A stretch of DNA of 34,483 bases from Paenibacillus sp. Marseille-Q4541 (GTDB lineage Bacteria; Bacillota; Bacilli; Paenibacillales; Paenibacillaceae), in NCBI RefSeq assembly GCF_018310695.1, contig NZ_JAGXCY010000044.1:1-34483 (forward strand). Reading direction: 5' to 3'. The notes beneath the pieces were generated by a model that had not been told where the DNA came from, searched no databases, and saw only the letters and a program-made list of their open reading frames with translations. Shown piece by piece: positions 6,457 to 15,144 of this stretch. A program made the translations under genes and the position numbers. How positions within the stretch are numbered: position 1 is the stretch's first letter; each line of letters starts with the position of its first letter.

Positions 6457-7629
6457 TTACGATCTGTTGGCAAGGTTATGGACTGCTGCGAGCAGCGCCG
6501 AAATTTCTGCCTCAGTTGAGTTTACACCAAAACTAGCCCTCACTGCACCTCTCTCTAAAGTACCCGCACTTTCATGAGCAAGCGGTGCACAGTGATATCC
6601 CGAACGCACCGCAATTCCATACTCTCGATCAAGACGGAATGCTAGTTCCGCTGAATCCATAGTTTCTGTATAGAATGATACAAGACCACTTCTTGGCTTC
6701 CCTTTACCAGGCCCAAGAATGTGTACTCCGGATATCTCCTCCAAGCCCTCTATTAAATATTGAGATAGAGACCATTCGTGCTTGTATATGTGATCTAGCG
6801 TCAGTGACAGCACTTGTTCTATACCTGCTCTTAGGCCAGCATAACCAATTGTGTTAGGGGTACCTGATTCAAATCGATCTGGCCTCACCGTAGGTTGTGC
6901 AATGGATTCTGACTGGCTGCCTGTCCCACCGTGAAGCAGTGGCTCCACATTCAAAGCAGGGCTGATATAAAGTCCTCCGGTCCCCTGTGGACCAAGTAAA
7001 CCCTTATGCCCCGGGAAGGCTAATAAATCGATCCCCATCTCTTCAACCTCAATAGGTATTATCCCTGCACTTTGAGCCGCATCGACTAGCAAAGGAATCT
7101 GGTGTTTTCGAGTAACGGCACCTATCTCTTGCAACGGGAGGATACTCCCCAGCAGATTTGAACTGTGAGATACGACAACCAATTTGGTATTAGAGCGGAT
7201 TGTTTTCTCCAACCTATCGATCTCTATTAGTCCGTCATCCGTAAGAGGGAGATAATCGACTTCGATTTGTCCCAGAGATCTTAAATATTCTAATGGTCTT
7301 CTTACGGAGTTATGTTCCATCATGGTCGTGATCACATGATCGCCTGTTTTCAGAATTCCCTTAATGGCTAAATTCAAGCTCATCGTTGTGTTAGAAGTAA
7401 GAACAATATCATTGGGATTATGAATACCAAACAACTTCGCTATGGCCCTGCGTGTATTAAATAACACCTTACTTGCTTCTACTGCCATTTGGTGACTTCC
7501 TCTGCCTGGGTTTGCACCTGCTGTATCCATCGCCTGAATCATAGCATCTTTAACAACTTCCGGTTTCGGCCATGAAGTTGCCGCGTGATCTAGATATATA
7601 ATTTGATCAATTCCCTTTGTCTTAGCCAT
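6457..7629 (-). CDS. Class V aminotransferase, cysteine desulfurase family
   Basis: PLP enzyme that probably removes sulfur (or selenium) from cysteine (or selenocysteine) to give alanine and an enzyme persulfide. At 390 residues it is the normal size. Visible features are YLDHAATSWPKP near the N-terminus, H106 in MMEHNSVRR, the PLP lysine K209 in AFPGHKGLLGPQGTGGLY, and the persulfide cysteine C347 in RSGYHCAPL. The sequence resembles the subfamily of desulfurases often found beside DUF3343 rather than the IscS/SufS housekeeping enzymes. The acceptor is unknown. It probably shares a transcript with DUF4446. Confidence 0.88.
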   Translation of the reverse strand: MAKTKGIDQIIYLDHAATSWPKPEVVKDAMIQAMDTAGANPGRGSHQMAVEASKVLFNTRRAIAKLFGIHNPNDIVLTSNTTMSLNLAIKGILKTGDHVITTMMEHNSVRRPLEYLRSLGQIEVDYLPLTDDGLIEIDRLEKTIRSNTKLVVVSHSSNLLGSILPLQEIGAVTRKHQIPLLVDAAQSAGIIPIEVEEMGIDLLAFPGHKGLLGPQGTGGLYISPALNVEPLLHGGTGSQSESIAQPTVRPDRFESGTPNTIGYAGLRAGIEQVLSLTLDHIYKHEWSLSQYLIEGLEEISGVHILGPGKGKPRSGLVSFYTETMDSAELAFRLDREYGIAVRSGYHCAPLAHESAGTLERGAVRASFGVNSTEAEISALLAAVHNLANRS

Positions 7630-7658
7630 CTATAGAAGACCTCCATACTCCATAAACA

Positions 7659-7713
7659 AAAGAAAATGACATATCTATTCTCCCTACCCGAGGTAAGAGG
7701 ACGATATGTCATT
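7659..7713 (-). terminator. Probable terminator after parAB
   Basis: An 11-bp inverted repeat (7665-7675 with 7703-7713) with a smaller TACC/GGTA stem in the loop is followed on the minus strand by TTCTTTTG. It lies between the parB stop and the cysteine desulfurase gene. Confidence 0.6.
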
Positions 7714-7795
7714 ACATAAAAGACTTCCTTATCCATTACCCGCTATATCTATGGTTATCTCTGATAGGTTAGACATATAGATTCTATTAGAATAC

Positions 7796-8638
7796 TTATT
7801 GAAGTAATTCCAATAACCTCTCTAGGTCTTGTTTACTGTAGTAGTTCAGCTCGATTTTCCCTTTTTCTTTATTAGCTTTAATCTTGACTGTCGTTTTGAA
7901 GCGATCACGTAGACTTTCCTCGACAGTTTCAATATAAGGATCTCTCTTTTTCTGTTTCGATTTAGGTTTTGTATCGTTCCCTTTACGATCCAGTTGCTGA
8001 ACTGCTTCTTCTAGCTCCCTTACGCTCCATTGCTGTTGGATACACTCTTCTGCAAGTTCCTTCACCACTTTTTGATCCTTTAAACCAACAATGGCTCTAG
8101 CATGCCCCATAGATAATGTTCCACGTGAAACATGATCCTTCACTTCTTCCGGTAAAGATAACAACCTTAAAAAGTTAGCAATGTGGGATCTTGATTTACC
8201 AACCTTCATAGAAAGTTCCTCTTGTGTCAGAGAGAACTGATCCATCAAGCCTTGATATGCTACTGCTACTTCCATTGCGTTTAAATTTTCACGTTGCAAG
8301 TTTTCAATGAGCGCAATTTCCATTACTTGCTGTTCTGAAAAATTGCGAACTACCGCAGGAACTGTAGATTTACCACAATATTGTGATGCACGAAAACGTC
8401 TCTCTCCAGCAATAATTTCATAACCCTTAAGAACACTACGTACAATAATCGGTTGAATAACTCCGTGCTGGCGAATGGATTCGGCCAGTTCTTGAATCGA
8501 ATCTTCGTCAAATGTTTTTCTAGGCTGATAAGGATTTGCGCGAAGCTGGCTGAGTGGTATCTCCACAACTTTGTCATCTTCGTTAATCGAAAGCGAAGGT
8601 ATAAGTGCATCCAAGCCTTTACCTAAACGCTTACTCAT
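7796..8638 (-). CDS. parB: Chromosome-partitioning protein ParB (Spo0J)
   Basis: CTP-dependent DNA clamp that loads at parS, spreads, recruits condensin and stimulates ParA. The 280-residue protein opens with the short ParA-activating tail MSKRLGKGLDALIPSL. It then shows the CTP-binding box GERRFRA (78-84), the ENLQRENLN motif, a helix-turn-helix for parS around LTQEELSMKVGKSRSHIAN, and a C-terminal dimer domain. The start overlaps the parA stop by 8 bases, so the pair is coupled. A consensus parS site lies within this gene at 8117-8132, as in B. subtilis. Confidence 0.97.
   Translation of the reverse strand: MSKRLGKGLDALIPSLSINEDDKVVEIPLSQLRANPYQPRKTFDEDSIQELAESIRQHGVIQPIIVRSVLKGYEIIAGERRFRASQYCGKSTVPAVVRNFSEQQVMEIALIENLQRENLNAMEVAVAYQGLMDQFSLTQEELSMKVGKSRSHIANFLRLLSLPEEVKDHVSRGTLSMGHARAIVGLKDQKVVKELAEECIQQQWSVRELEEAVQQLDRKGNDTKPKSKQKKRDPYIETVEESLRDRFKTTVKIKANKEKGKIELNYYSKQDLERLLELLQ
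8117..8132. promoter_or_regulatory. parS site inside parB
   Basis: TGTTCCACGTGAAACA matches the Bacillus parS consensus TGTTNCACGTGAAACA at every fixed position. ParB loads here to form the origin segregation complex. Confidence 0.95.
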
Positions 8639-9401
8639 ATGAAATCACTTCCTTTGCCAACTCTAGATAAACTTCAGCTCCTCTTGAACGAGGATCATAC
8701 GTAATAATGGACTGTCCGTGTGAAGGTGCCTCGCTGAGTCTGATATTACGTGGAATAATAGTCCGATATACTTTTTGTTGAAAATACTTTTTAACTTCTT
8801 CAATAACTTGTATCCCAAGGTTCGTACGAGCATCAAACATCGTAAGAAGAACACCCTCAATTTGAAGAGATGTATTCAGATGCTTTTGAACCAGTCTAAC
8901 TGTATTTAATAGCTGACTTAAACCTTCAAGGGCGTAATACTCACACTGAATAGGAATAATAACAGAATCGGATGCGGTCAGTGAGTTAATGGTAAGCATC
9001 CCAAGTGAAGGAGGGCAATCAATCAAAATATAATCATAATCTTGCTTGATCATCTGTAGAGATTTCTTAAGACGAACTTCACGGGAGATCGTAGATACTA
9101 GTTCAATTTCAGCTCCAGCAAGTTGAATGGTAGCTGGAATTAAATGTAGTCCCGGTATGTTGGTCTCAACGATCGCTTCTCTGGGGTGTATTTCTTCAAT
9201 AAGAACATCATAGATACAATGAGCAACGTCAGCTTTATTAATACCTACCCCACTTGTAGTATTACCTTGGGGATCTATATCTACGAGAAGCACACGCTTG
9301 CCAAGCGAAGCCATTCCCGCTCCCAAATTGACAGAGGTCGTTGTCTTCCCTACTCCGCCCTTCTGGTTTGCTACGGCAATAATCTTTGACACTTTGTTCA
9401 C
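8631..9401 (-). CDS. parA: Chromosome-partitioning ATPase ParA (Soj)
   Basis: MinD/ParA-type ATPase that moves or regulates the origin together with ParB and, in Bacillus, modulates DnaA. The 256-residue protein carries the deviant Walker A KGGVGKTT (14-21), VDIDPQGN as the A' motif, and YDYILIDCPPSLG as Walker B. It lacks the N-terminal helix-turn-helix of plasmid ParAs, as is usual for chromosomal Soj. parA lies directly upstream of parB with an 8-base overlap. Confidence 0.97.
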   Translation of the reverse strand: MNKVSKIIAVANQKGGVGKTTTSVNLGAGMASLGKRVLLVDIDPQGNTTSGVGINKADVAHCIYDVLIEEIHPREAIVETNIPGLHLIPATIQLAGAEIELVSTISREVRLKKSLQMIKQDYDYILIDCPPSLGMLTINSLTASDSVIIPIQCEYYALEGLSQLLNTVRLVQKHLNTSLQIEGVLLTMFDARTNLGIQVIEEVKKYFQQKVYRTIIPRNIRLSEAPSHGQSIITYDPRSRGAEVYLELAKEVISYE

Positions 9402-9475
9402 CTCAATATAGGAGTCATTCCTCAGGGGTATGAGATATGGATGGTTTACCGTAAAGGCCAGAATGAACTGGATAG

Positions 9476-9497
9476 AAAAAGCGGCAATTGAGCCGCT
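9476..9497 (-). terminator. Terminator of noc
   Basis: On the minus strand AGCGGC / GCCGCT with a 6-base loop is followed by TTTTT. It begins 10 bases past the noc stop and isolates noc from parA. Confidence 0.8.
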
Positions 9498-9506
9498 GCA
9501 TTTTCG

Positions 9507-10325
9507 TTATTTGCGTTTAGGAATTTGTATTAAAATTTCATAATGATCTTCATGATCAGATTCTTTTGTTTTAATTTCCAAACCTGAGCCAGAAACCATA
9601 TCTATGGATTGTCGGATCGTATTCAGTGCAAGTCTTACATCCTTCGTAAAAGAAATGCGTTTCGACTTTTTCAGTTTGGAAGCTTCCTTATAAAAAGCAA
9701 CCCTTGCTTCTGTTTGCTTTACATTCAATTCTTTGGTAATAACCTCGTCAAGAATCCTTAATTGGATTTCAAGACTATCGAGTGAAAGTAAAGCCCTAGC
9801 ATGCCGCTCTGATATTTTCCGTTCCATAAGTGCTGTCTTTATTTCATCAGGCAGTTGCAACAAGCGAATCTTATTCGCAATTGTGGATTGGCTTTTTCCA
9901 AGGCGCTGAGCCAGACTTTCTTGTGTTAACTGGTGTAAGTCAATCAGCTTTTGATAAGCCACTGCCTCTTCAATCGCAGTAAGCCCTTCACGTTGTAAAT
10001 TTTCAATAAGCGCAATTGAAGCAGCTTGTGAATCATTAAATTCGCGAACAATAGCAGGAATATGTTCCATGCCCAGCTTCTTAACAGCACGCCAGCGTCT
10101 CTCACCAGCAATAATTTCATATTGGGCGTTGCGAATACGGACCACAATCGGCTGAATAACACCATGCGTTTTAATCGTTTGGCATAATTCATCAATCTTC
10201 TCGTCATCAAAAATCGTACGGGGCTGATACGGGCTGCTCACAATTTCGTCGATCGGAATTTGTTTTATTTCATCCCCGTTACTGCGTTCCGTCAAACCAA
10301 ACAACTTCGAAAATTGTTCTTTCAT
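9507..10325 (-). CDS. noc: Nucleoid occlusion protein Noc
   Basis: ParB paralogue that binds Noc sites, associates with the membrane when CTP-bound and blocks FtsZ assembly over the nucleoid. I chose the ATG at 10325 over the upstream GTG at 10340, because MKEQFSKLFGL matches the amphipathic membrane-binding N-terminus of Noc and the GTG falls inside the AGGTGG ribosome-binding site. This gives 272 residues. The CTP box GERRWRA (about 74-80), ENLQREGLT and the helix-turn-helix LTQESLAQRLGKSQSTIAN are clear. The Noc type is supported by gene order (next to rsmG) and by the N-terminus. Confidence 0.94.
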   Translation of the reverse strand: MKEQFSKLFGLTERSNGDEIKQIPIDEIVSSPYQPRTIFDDEKIDELCQTIKTHGVIQPIVVRIRNAQYEIIAGERRWRAVKKLGMEHIPAIVREFNDSQAASIALIENLQREGLTAIEEAVAYQKLIDLHQLTQESLAQRLGKSQSTIANKIRLLQLPDEIKTALMERKISERHARALLSLDSLEIQLRILDEVITKELNVKQTEARVAFYKEASKLKKSKRISFTKDVRLALNTIRQSIDMVSGSGLEIKTKESDHEDHYEILIQIPKRK

Positions 10326-10340
10326 TCCGTATATTACCAC

Positions 10341-10730
10341 CTAATTTCAAAATAGTGCCGCTCGAGGCACTTCGTTGACCTGTTCACTCTTCGATTCCGT
10401 GTTGTATATAGGCTAAGGCGTCTAATATATGTATATCTTTATTTTCTATGACGTCTAGACTTCACTCTGCACGAAGAAACTGCTCCTTCTATTCTATCAC
10501 TTTTTCTTCCATAATCCTATTGTTTGATAGGGCGAATTTTATCGTAATTAGATGAATTAAATCAGGATATTTTTTCTTTTTCATTCTTGAAAATTTAATC
10601 ATATTGAACCAAAAATGAACTCTCTGTTTTTGCTCCAGACCAAACGATTTACTCAATACAATCTTCATTTATTTTAAAAAATGAAGAGAGATATCTGATT
10701 GTTTTCTTCCTACATAGATTATAACGAAAT
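10341..10730. other. Gene-free region between noc and the rsmG terminator
   Basis: About 390 bases without a gene. It must contain the noc promoter on the minus strand, but I see no convincing -35/-10 pair. An imperfect hairpin lies at 10662-10687 (TCTTCATTT / AAATGAAGA). No parS or DnaA box occurs in this interval before 10742. Confidence 0.5.
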
Positions 10731-10766
10731 AAAAAAGAGAATGTTTCACGTGAAACATTCTCTTTT
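10731..10766 (-). terminator. rsmG terminator containing a parS site
   Basis: A perfect 34-bp palindrome (10733-10766) is followed on the minus strand by more T residues (down to 10731), the form of an intrinsic terminator. It begins 10 bases past the rsmG stop. Its central 16 bases are a parS site. Confidence 0.75.
10742..10757. promoter_or_regulatory. parS site between noc and rsmG
   Basis: TGTTTCACGTGAAACA is a perfectly palindromic match to the parS consensus TGTTNCACGTGAAACA. It is the second parS in the window, 2.6 kb from the one in parB. Confidence 0.95.
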
Positions 10767-10775
10767 CTCTTCTAT

Positions 10776-11501
10776 TTATTTTACAAGTGGTGTCTTTAGA
10801 GGCGTACCTGGTTTTCTTGGATATAACTTAGGCGTGGCTGCCGTCTTTCGGATAAGAATCATATGTCTTGCTGACTCTTCCACAGGTAATTGGAAAGCAT
10901 GTGTATCTATTAGTTTTCCCTTTAGCTCCTTTAAGCTATAAGCAGCTTCCGCCAGCTCGGCGGTAGGGTCACTACCCTTCATCGCTGCGAACACCCCGTC
11001 TTTATGAACAAAAGGTAAACAGAATTCATTCAGTACAGCGAGTCTAGCTACTGCGCGTGCAGTAACAAGATCATAATGATCTCGGTAACCTGAACGTCTT
11101 CCGATTTCTTCAGCTCGCCCATGAATCAGCTCCACATCTTCAAGACCAAGAGAATCGACAAGATGTTGTAAGAAAGTAATTCGTTTGTTCAGGGAATCAA
11201 TGATTGTCAGCTTTAGATGAGGAAAACAAATTTTAAGCGGAATACCTGGAAAACCAGCGCCAGAACCAATATCCGCAATTGTATTCACTTCGTTCATCCC
11301 TACATAAAAAGCAAGTGAAACTGAATCGTAGAAATGTTTTGTATAAACCTGCTCTCTTTCTGTGATTCCAGTGAGGTTCATTTTTTCATTCCAAGACACG
11401 AGCTCTTTATAATAAATTTCAAATTGATCTAACTGTTTCTCATTCAGTTCTATCTGATGGTTAGCTAGACGTTCTTGCAGTTCCTGCTGTATATGATCCA
11501 T
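10776..11501 (-). CDS. rsmG: 16S rRNA (guanine-N7) methyltransferase RsmG
   Basis: Methylates N7 of G527 (E. coli numbering) in the 530 loop of 16S rRNA using S-adenosylmethionine. The 241-residue protein has the SAM-binding motif IADIGSGAGFPGIPLKI (about 76-91), then LTIIDSLNKRITFL and YDLVTARAVA. It lies two bases downstream of mnmG (the classic gidA-gidB pair) and ends at the parS-containing terminator. In other bacteria loss of this enzyme gives low-level streptomycin resistance. Confidence 0.97.
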   Translation of the reverse strand: MDHIQQELQERLANHQIELNEKQLDQFEIYYKELVSWNEKMNLTGITEREQVYTKHFYDSVSLAFYVGMNEVNTIADIGSGAGFPGIPLKICFPHLKLTIIDSLNKRITFLQHLVDSLGLEDVELIHGRAEEIGRRSGYRDHYDLVTARAVARLAVLNEFCLPFVHKDGVFAAMKGSDPTAELAEAAYSLKELKGKLIDTHAFQLPVEESARHMILIRKTAATPKLYPRKPGTPLKTPLVK

Positions 11502-11503
11502 CG

Positions 11504-13390
11504 TTACCCCCTAGATGCAGTAACCCGATTATAATGTTCCAAATAAACGAGCAATATTGAAATATCAGCTGGCGTTACACCCGAAATTCGGGACGCTTGC
11601 CCGATAGAGATTGGACGGATTTTATCGAGTTTTTGTTTTGCTTCCATAGCGAGACCATGAATTTCGTTGTAATCAATGGTATCCGGAATTTTCTTTTTCT
11701 CCATTTTTTGCAGACGTTCTACATGAATGAGTTGCTTCTCGATGTAACCAGCATACTTGATCTGGATTTCAACTTGTTCCTTCATTTCCTCATTCAATTC
11801 ATAAGGAGAAAGCGAGATGCTTTCGATAAAATGATAGGTTAACTCGGGACGTCTCATTAACGTAAGTAGTGTAATCCCGTCTTGCAACTGAGCAGATTCC
11901 ATGCCTGCAAGAAGTTCATTCACTTCAGATGGCCGAACACGAGTTGTACGCAGGCGCTCAATCTCTTGCTCTACCTTTTCCTTTTTGGTAAGAAATTTAG
12001 CATATCTCTCATCAGATACGAGTCCAATCTCATGTCCTAATGGAGTGAGTCTCAGATCCGCGTTGTCATGACGCAACAGCAAACGATATTCTGCTCTAGA
12101 AGTAAGCAAACGGTAAGGTTCATTCGTTCCTTTCGTTACTAGATCATCTATAAGGACACCAATGTACCCTTGGGAACGATCAAGAACGACCGCTTCTTTT
12201 CCTTGAGCTTTGCGAGCTGCATTGATACCAGCCATAATTCCTTGACCCGCTGCTTCTTCATAACCCGAAGTTCCGTTGATTTGGCCTGCAGTAAATAGAC
12301 CAGGTAGACGTTTCGTTTCAAGTGATGGGAGAAGCTGAGTTGGTACCATTGCGTCGTATTCAATAGCATATCCGTTACGCATCATTTGTACATTTTCCAT
12401 ACCTGGAATTGAACGCAATACTTCTAATTGCACATCTTCAGGCAAACTCGTGGACAGACCCTGTACATAGTACTCTTTTGTATTTTTACCTTCCGGTTCC
12501 AAAAAGATTTGATGTTTTGGTTTATCACTAAAACGAACAATCTTATCTTCGATCGATGGGCAATAACGCGGTCCAGTCCCTTCAATAACACCAGAGAACA
12601 TCGGAGCACGATGTAAATTGTCGCTGATAATTTGATGAGTGTCAGCAGATGTATAGGTCAACCAACAAGGGAGTTGCTCATTATCCGAACCTTCTGTCTC
12701 GTATGAGAAAAATTTGGGAATATCATCACCTGGTTGAATTTCCGTTTTACTGAAATCGATCGTATCCTTGTGTACCCGAGGTGGTGTACCTGTTTTAAAA
12801 CGTACGAGTTCAAAACCAAGTTCTTTCAGATGATCAGAAAGTTTAATCGATGGCTGCTGATTATTAGGTCCGCTCTCATACATCAATTCACCCATAATTA
12901 CTTTTCCACGCAAATACGTACCTGTTGTAAGTACAACCGATTTAGCGCGGTATTCCGTTCCCGTCTGTGTAACGACACCAACACACTCTCCGTTTTCCAC
13001 AATTAAACGGTCTACCATCCCTTGGCGCATCGTCAGATTCGGTTCCATTTCCATTGTTTCTTTCATCGTGTGCTGATAAGAAAATTTATCTGCCTGTGCG
13101 CGTAAAGCATGTACTGCAGGTCCTTTTCCCGTGTTGAGCATTCTCATCTGGATAAACGTTCGGTCCGTGTTTCTACCCATTTCTCCGCCAAGTGCATCAA
13201 TCTCCCGAACGACGTGCCCTTTTGCAGGGCCGCCTATAGATGGATTACAAGGCATAAAAGCGACCATATCCAGGTTAATAGTGACCATCAGCGTTTTGCA
13301 TCCCATACGGGCTGCGGCCAGGGCAGATTCTACACCAGCATGACCTGCACCGACGACAATAACATCAAATGTACCGCCATCAAATCCCAT
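11504..13390 (-). CDS. mnmG: tRNA uridine-34 modification enzyme MnmG (GidA)
   Basis: FAD-dependent subunit that, with MnmE, installs the carboxymethylaminomethyl group on wobble uridine of certain tRNAs. The 628-residue length is typical. The N-terminal dinucleotide fold is VIVVGAGHAGVESALAAARM. CNPSIGGPAKGH and LTTGTYLRG are family signatures, and the C-terminal helical domain that contacts MnmE contains GLAMEAKQKL and ASRISGVTPADI. The ATG at 13390 follows AAGGAGGAAGGAAAG. mnmE lies 218 bases upstream as a separate gene. Confidence 0.98.
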   Translation of the reverse strand: MGFDGGTFDVIVVGAGHAGVESALAAARMGCKTLMVTINLDMVAFMPCNPSIGGPAKGHVVREIDALGGEMGRNTDRTFIQMRMLNTGKGPAVHALRAQADKFSYQHTMKETMEMEPNLTMRQGMVDRLIVENGECVGVVTQTGTEYRAKSVVLTTGTYLRGKVIMGELMYESGPNNQQPSIKLSDHLKELGFELVRFKTGTPPRVHKDTIDFSKTEIQPGDDIPKFFSYETEGSDNEQLPCWLTYTSADTHQIISDNLHRAPMFSGVIEGTGPRYCPSIEDKIVRFSDKPKHQIFLEPEGKNTKEYYVQGLSTSLPEDVQLEVLRSIPGMENVQMMRNGYAIEYDAMVPTQLLPSLETKRLPGLFTAGQINGTSGYEEAAGQGIMAGINAARKAQGKEAVVLDRSQGYIGVLIDDLVTKGTNEPYRLLTSRAEYRLLLRHDNADLRLTPLGHEIGLVSDERYAKFLTKKEKVEQEIERLRTTRVRPSEVNELLAGMESAQLQDGITLLTLMRRPELTYHFIESISLSPYELNEEMKEQVEIQIKYAGYIEKQLIHVERLQKMEKKKIPDTIDYNEIHGLAMEAKQKLDKIRPISIGQASRISGVTPADISILLVYLEHYNRVTASRG

Positions 13391-13608
13391 CTTTCCTTCC
13401 TCCTTGTTTAGGGTATCCCCCTAATATTTACTGCTGTATTAAAACGAAATCGGATCATACCAAATCCTGATTCCTCATCGAGTTAACTTAATATCATGCT
13501 TACACGAAGCACTAACCTTCATTATATCAAAAATAAATACAATTCCATAAGAGGGACTTTAGATTACTGATGACTAGAATAGTTCTTCATTATCTTATCG
13601 ATACACCC

Positions 13609-14985
13609 TTATTTACCCAAACAGAATTGAGAGAAAATCTGATCGATGAGCGCATCATGAGCAGTATCTCCTACAATCTCACCAAGATGCTCCCACGCTA
13701 ATCTAACATCAATTTGAATCATATCAATAGGAATATACTGTTCAGCCGCATCATAAGCATCCTGCAAAGATTGTTTTGCTTTTTTCAAAAGAGAGATGTG
13801 TCGTACATTGCTGACATAAGTCAGATCCGCAGATTCCAACTGTCCACTAAAGAATAATTTTGATATTGCCTCTTCAAGCAAATCAATACCTTCTTCTGCT
13901 TTAACAGACATAGGCACAATCAATTCAGGATCAATATATCGTTCAAGAATCTCCCGATCAATCATCGTAGGTAGATCCATTTTATTCAAGATAATAATTG
14001 CTTGTCTTCCTTTAATTTGCTCCAACAGTTCAAGCTCATCTTCGTGAAGGGGTTCTCCTGCATTCACTACCATTAGAATCAGGTCTGCTTCGGTAAAAGC
14101 AGTTCGTGAACGCTCCACACCTATCTTTTCGACTACATCCATCGTTTCACGGATACCTGCGGTATCCAGAAGCTTCAATGGAATATTATTAATCGTTACA
14201 AACTCTTCGATTACATCACGTGTTGTTCCCGGAATATCTGTCACAATTGCACGATTGTCATGTGCCAGCGTATTAAGAAGTGAAGATTTCCCTACATTCG
14301 GTCTTCCAACGATAGCCGTTGTAATTCCTTCTCTTAAAATCTTTCCTTGTTCTGCTGTTTTTAACAGCTTATCGATTTCACTCATTACAAGAGAAGACTT
14401 CTCTTTAATGAATTCAGAAGTAAGTGACTCCACATCATGTTCTGGATAATCAATATTCACTTCAATATGTGCCATTGTTTCAACAAGGGTATATCTCAGA
14501 TCGCGTATTTTAGTAGAGAGAGACCCTCCCACTTGTTTTAATGCGACAGAGAAAGCACGATCAGACTTGGAACGTATCAGGTCCATTACCCCTTCTGCCT
14601 GAGACAAGTCGATTCTGCCATTCAAAAATGCTCGTTTAGTGAATTCGCCAGGCTCTGCCACCCGGATATCAAGCATAAGCAGTAGATCCATGATCCGTTT
14701 TACCGAGATAACTCCCCCGTGAGAGCTGATTTCCACAACATCCTCAGTTGTAAAAGAGCGCGGGGCTCTCATCACAGTGACAAGCACCTCTTCCACAGTT
14801 TCTCTCGTCTCCGGATTGATAATGTGTCCATAATGCACTGTATGTGATTCTGCCTGCCCAAGAGGCGTTTTACTCTTTACGATCTTCCCTACTTCTGTGA
14901 CAGCATCTGGTCCACTAACACGAATTACTGCAATCCCTGCTTCTCCTACCGCTGTCGAAATTGCAGCTATTGTATCACTAATCAC
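13609..14985 (-). CDS. mnmE: tRNA modification GTPase MnmE (TrmE/ThdF)
   Basis: GTPase partner of MnmG in wobble-uridine modification. The 458-residue protein has the tetrahydrofolate-binding N-terminal domain (DTIAAISTAVGEAGIAVIRVSG at the start), the helical domain, and an inserted G domain: G1 GRPNVGKS (227-234), G3 DTAGIRET and G4 NKMD. It ends with the catalytic C-terminal CLGK. No terminator is obvious between it and mnmG, so some read-through is possible. Confidence 0.98.
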   Translation of the reverse strand: MISDTIAAISTAVGEAGIAVIRVSGPDAVTEVGKIVKSKTPLGQAESHTVHYGHIINPETRETVEEVLVTVMRAPRSFTTEDVVEISSHGGVISVKRIMDLLLMLDIRVAEPGEFTKRAFLNGRIDLSQAEGVMDLIRSKSDRAFSVALKQVGGSLSTKIRDLRYTLVETMAHIEVNIDYPEHDVESLTSEFIKEKSSLVMSEIDKLLKTAEQGKILREGITTAIVGRPNVGKSSLLNTLAHDNRAIVTDIPGTTRDVIEEFVTINNIPLKLLDTAGIRETMDVVEKIGVERSRTAFTEADLILMVVNAGEPLHEDELELLEQIKGRQAIIILNKMDLPTMIDREILERYIDPELIVPMSVKAEEGIDLLEEAISKLFFSGQLESADLTYVSNVRHISLLKKAKQSLQDAYDAAEQYIPIDMIQIDVRLAWEHLGEIVGDTAHDALIDQIFSQFCLGK

Positions 14986-15075
14986 CTGTGTTCACCTTCC
15001 TTAATCAATACTAACGATCTATATAGAAGTTACTAACGACTGTTATATTCATTATCCATTACGTACCCCGATTAC

Positions 15076-15116
15076 GAAAAAAGCAATGGCTTCTGCATGG
15101 GGCAGGAAGCCATTGC
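15076..15116 (-). terminator. Terminator of the rnpA-yidC-jag operon
   Basis: A long stem (15083-15096 with 15102-15116, one bulged base) is followed on the minus strand by TTTTTT. It starts 28 bases past the jag stop, upstream of mnmE. Confidence 0.9.
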
Positions 15117-15144
15117 GTGTTCGCATGAAATCACATGTTTGTAC

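Noticed and set aside
7000..7020. Possible Noc-binding site around CCCCGGGAA
   Set aside because: It lacks the flanking ATTT/AAAT of the Noc consensus and lies in the desulfurase coding sequence.
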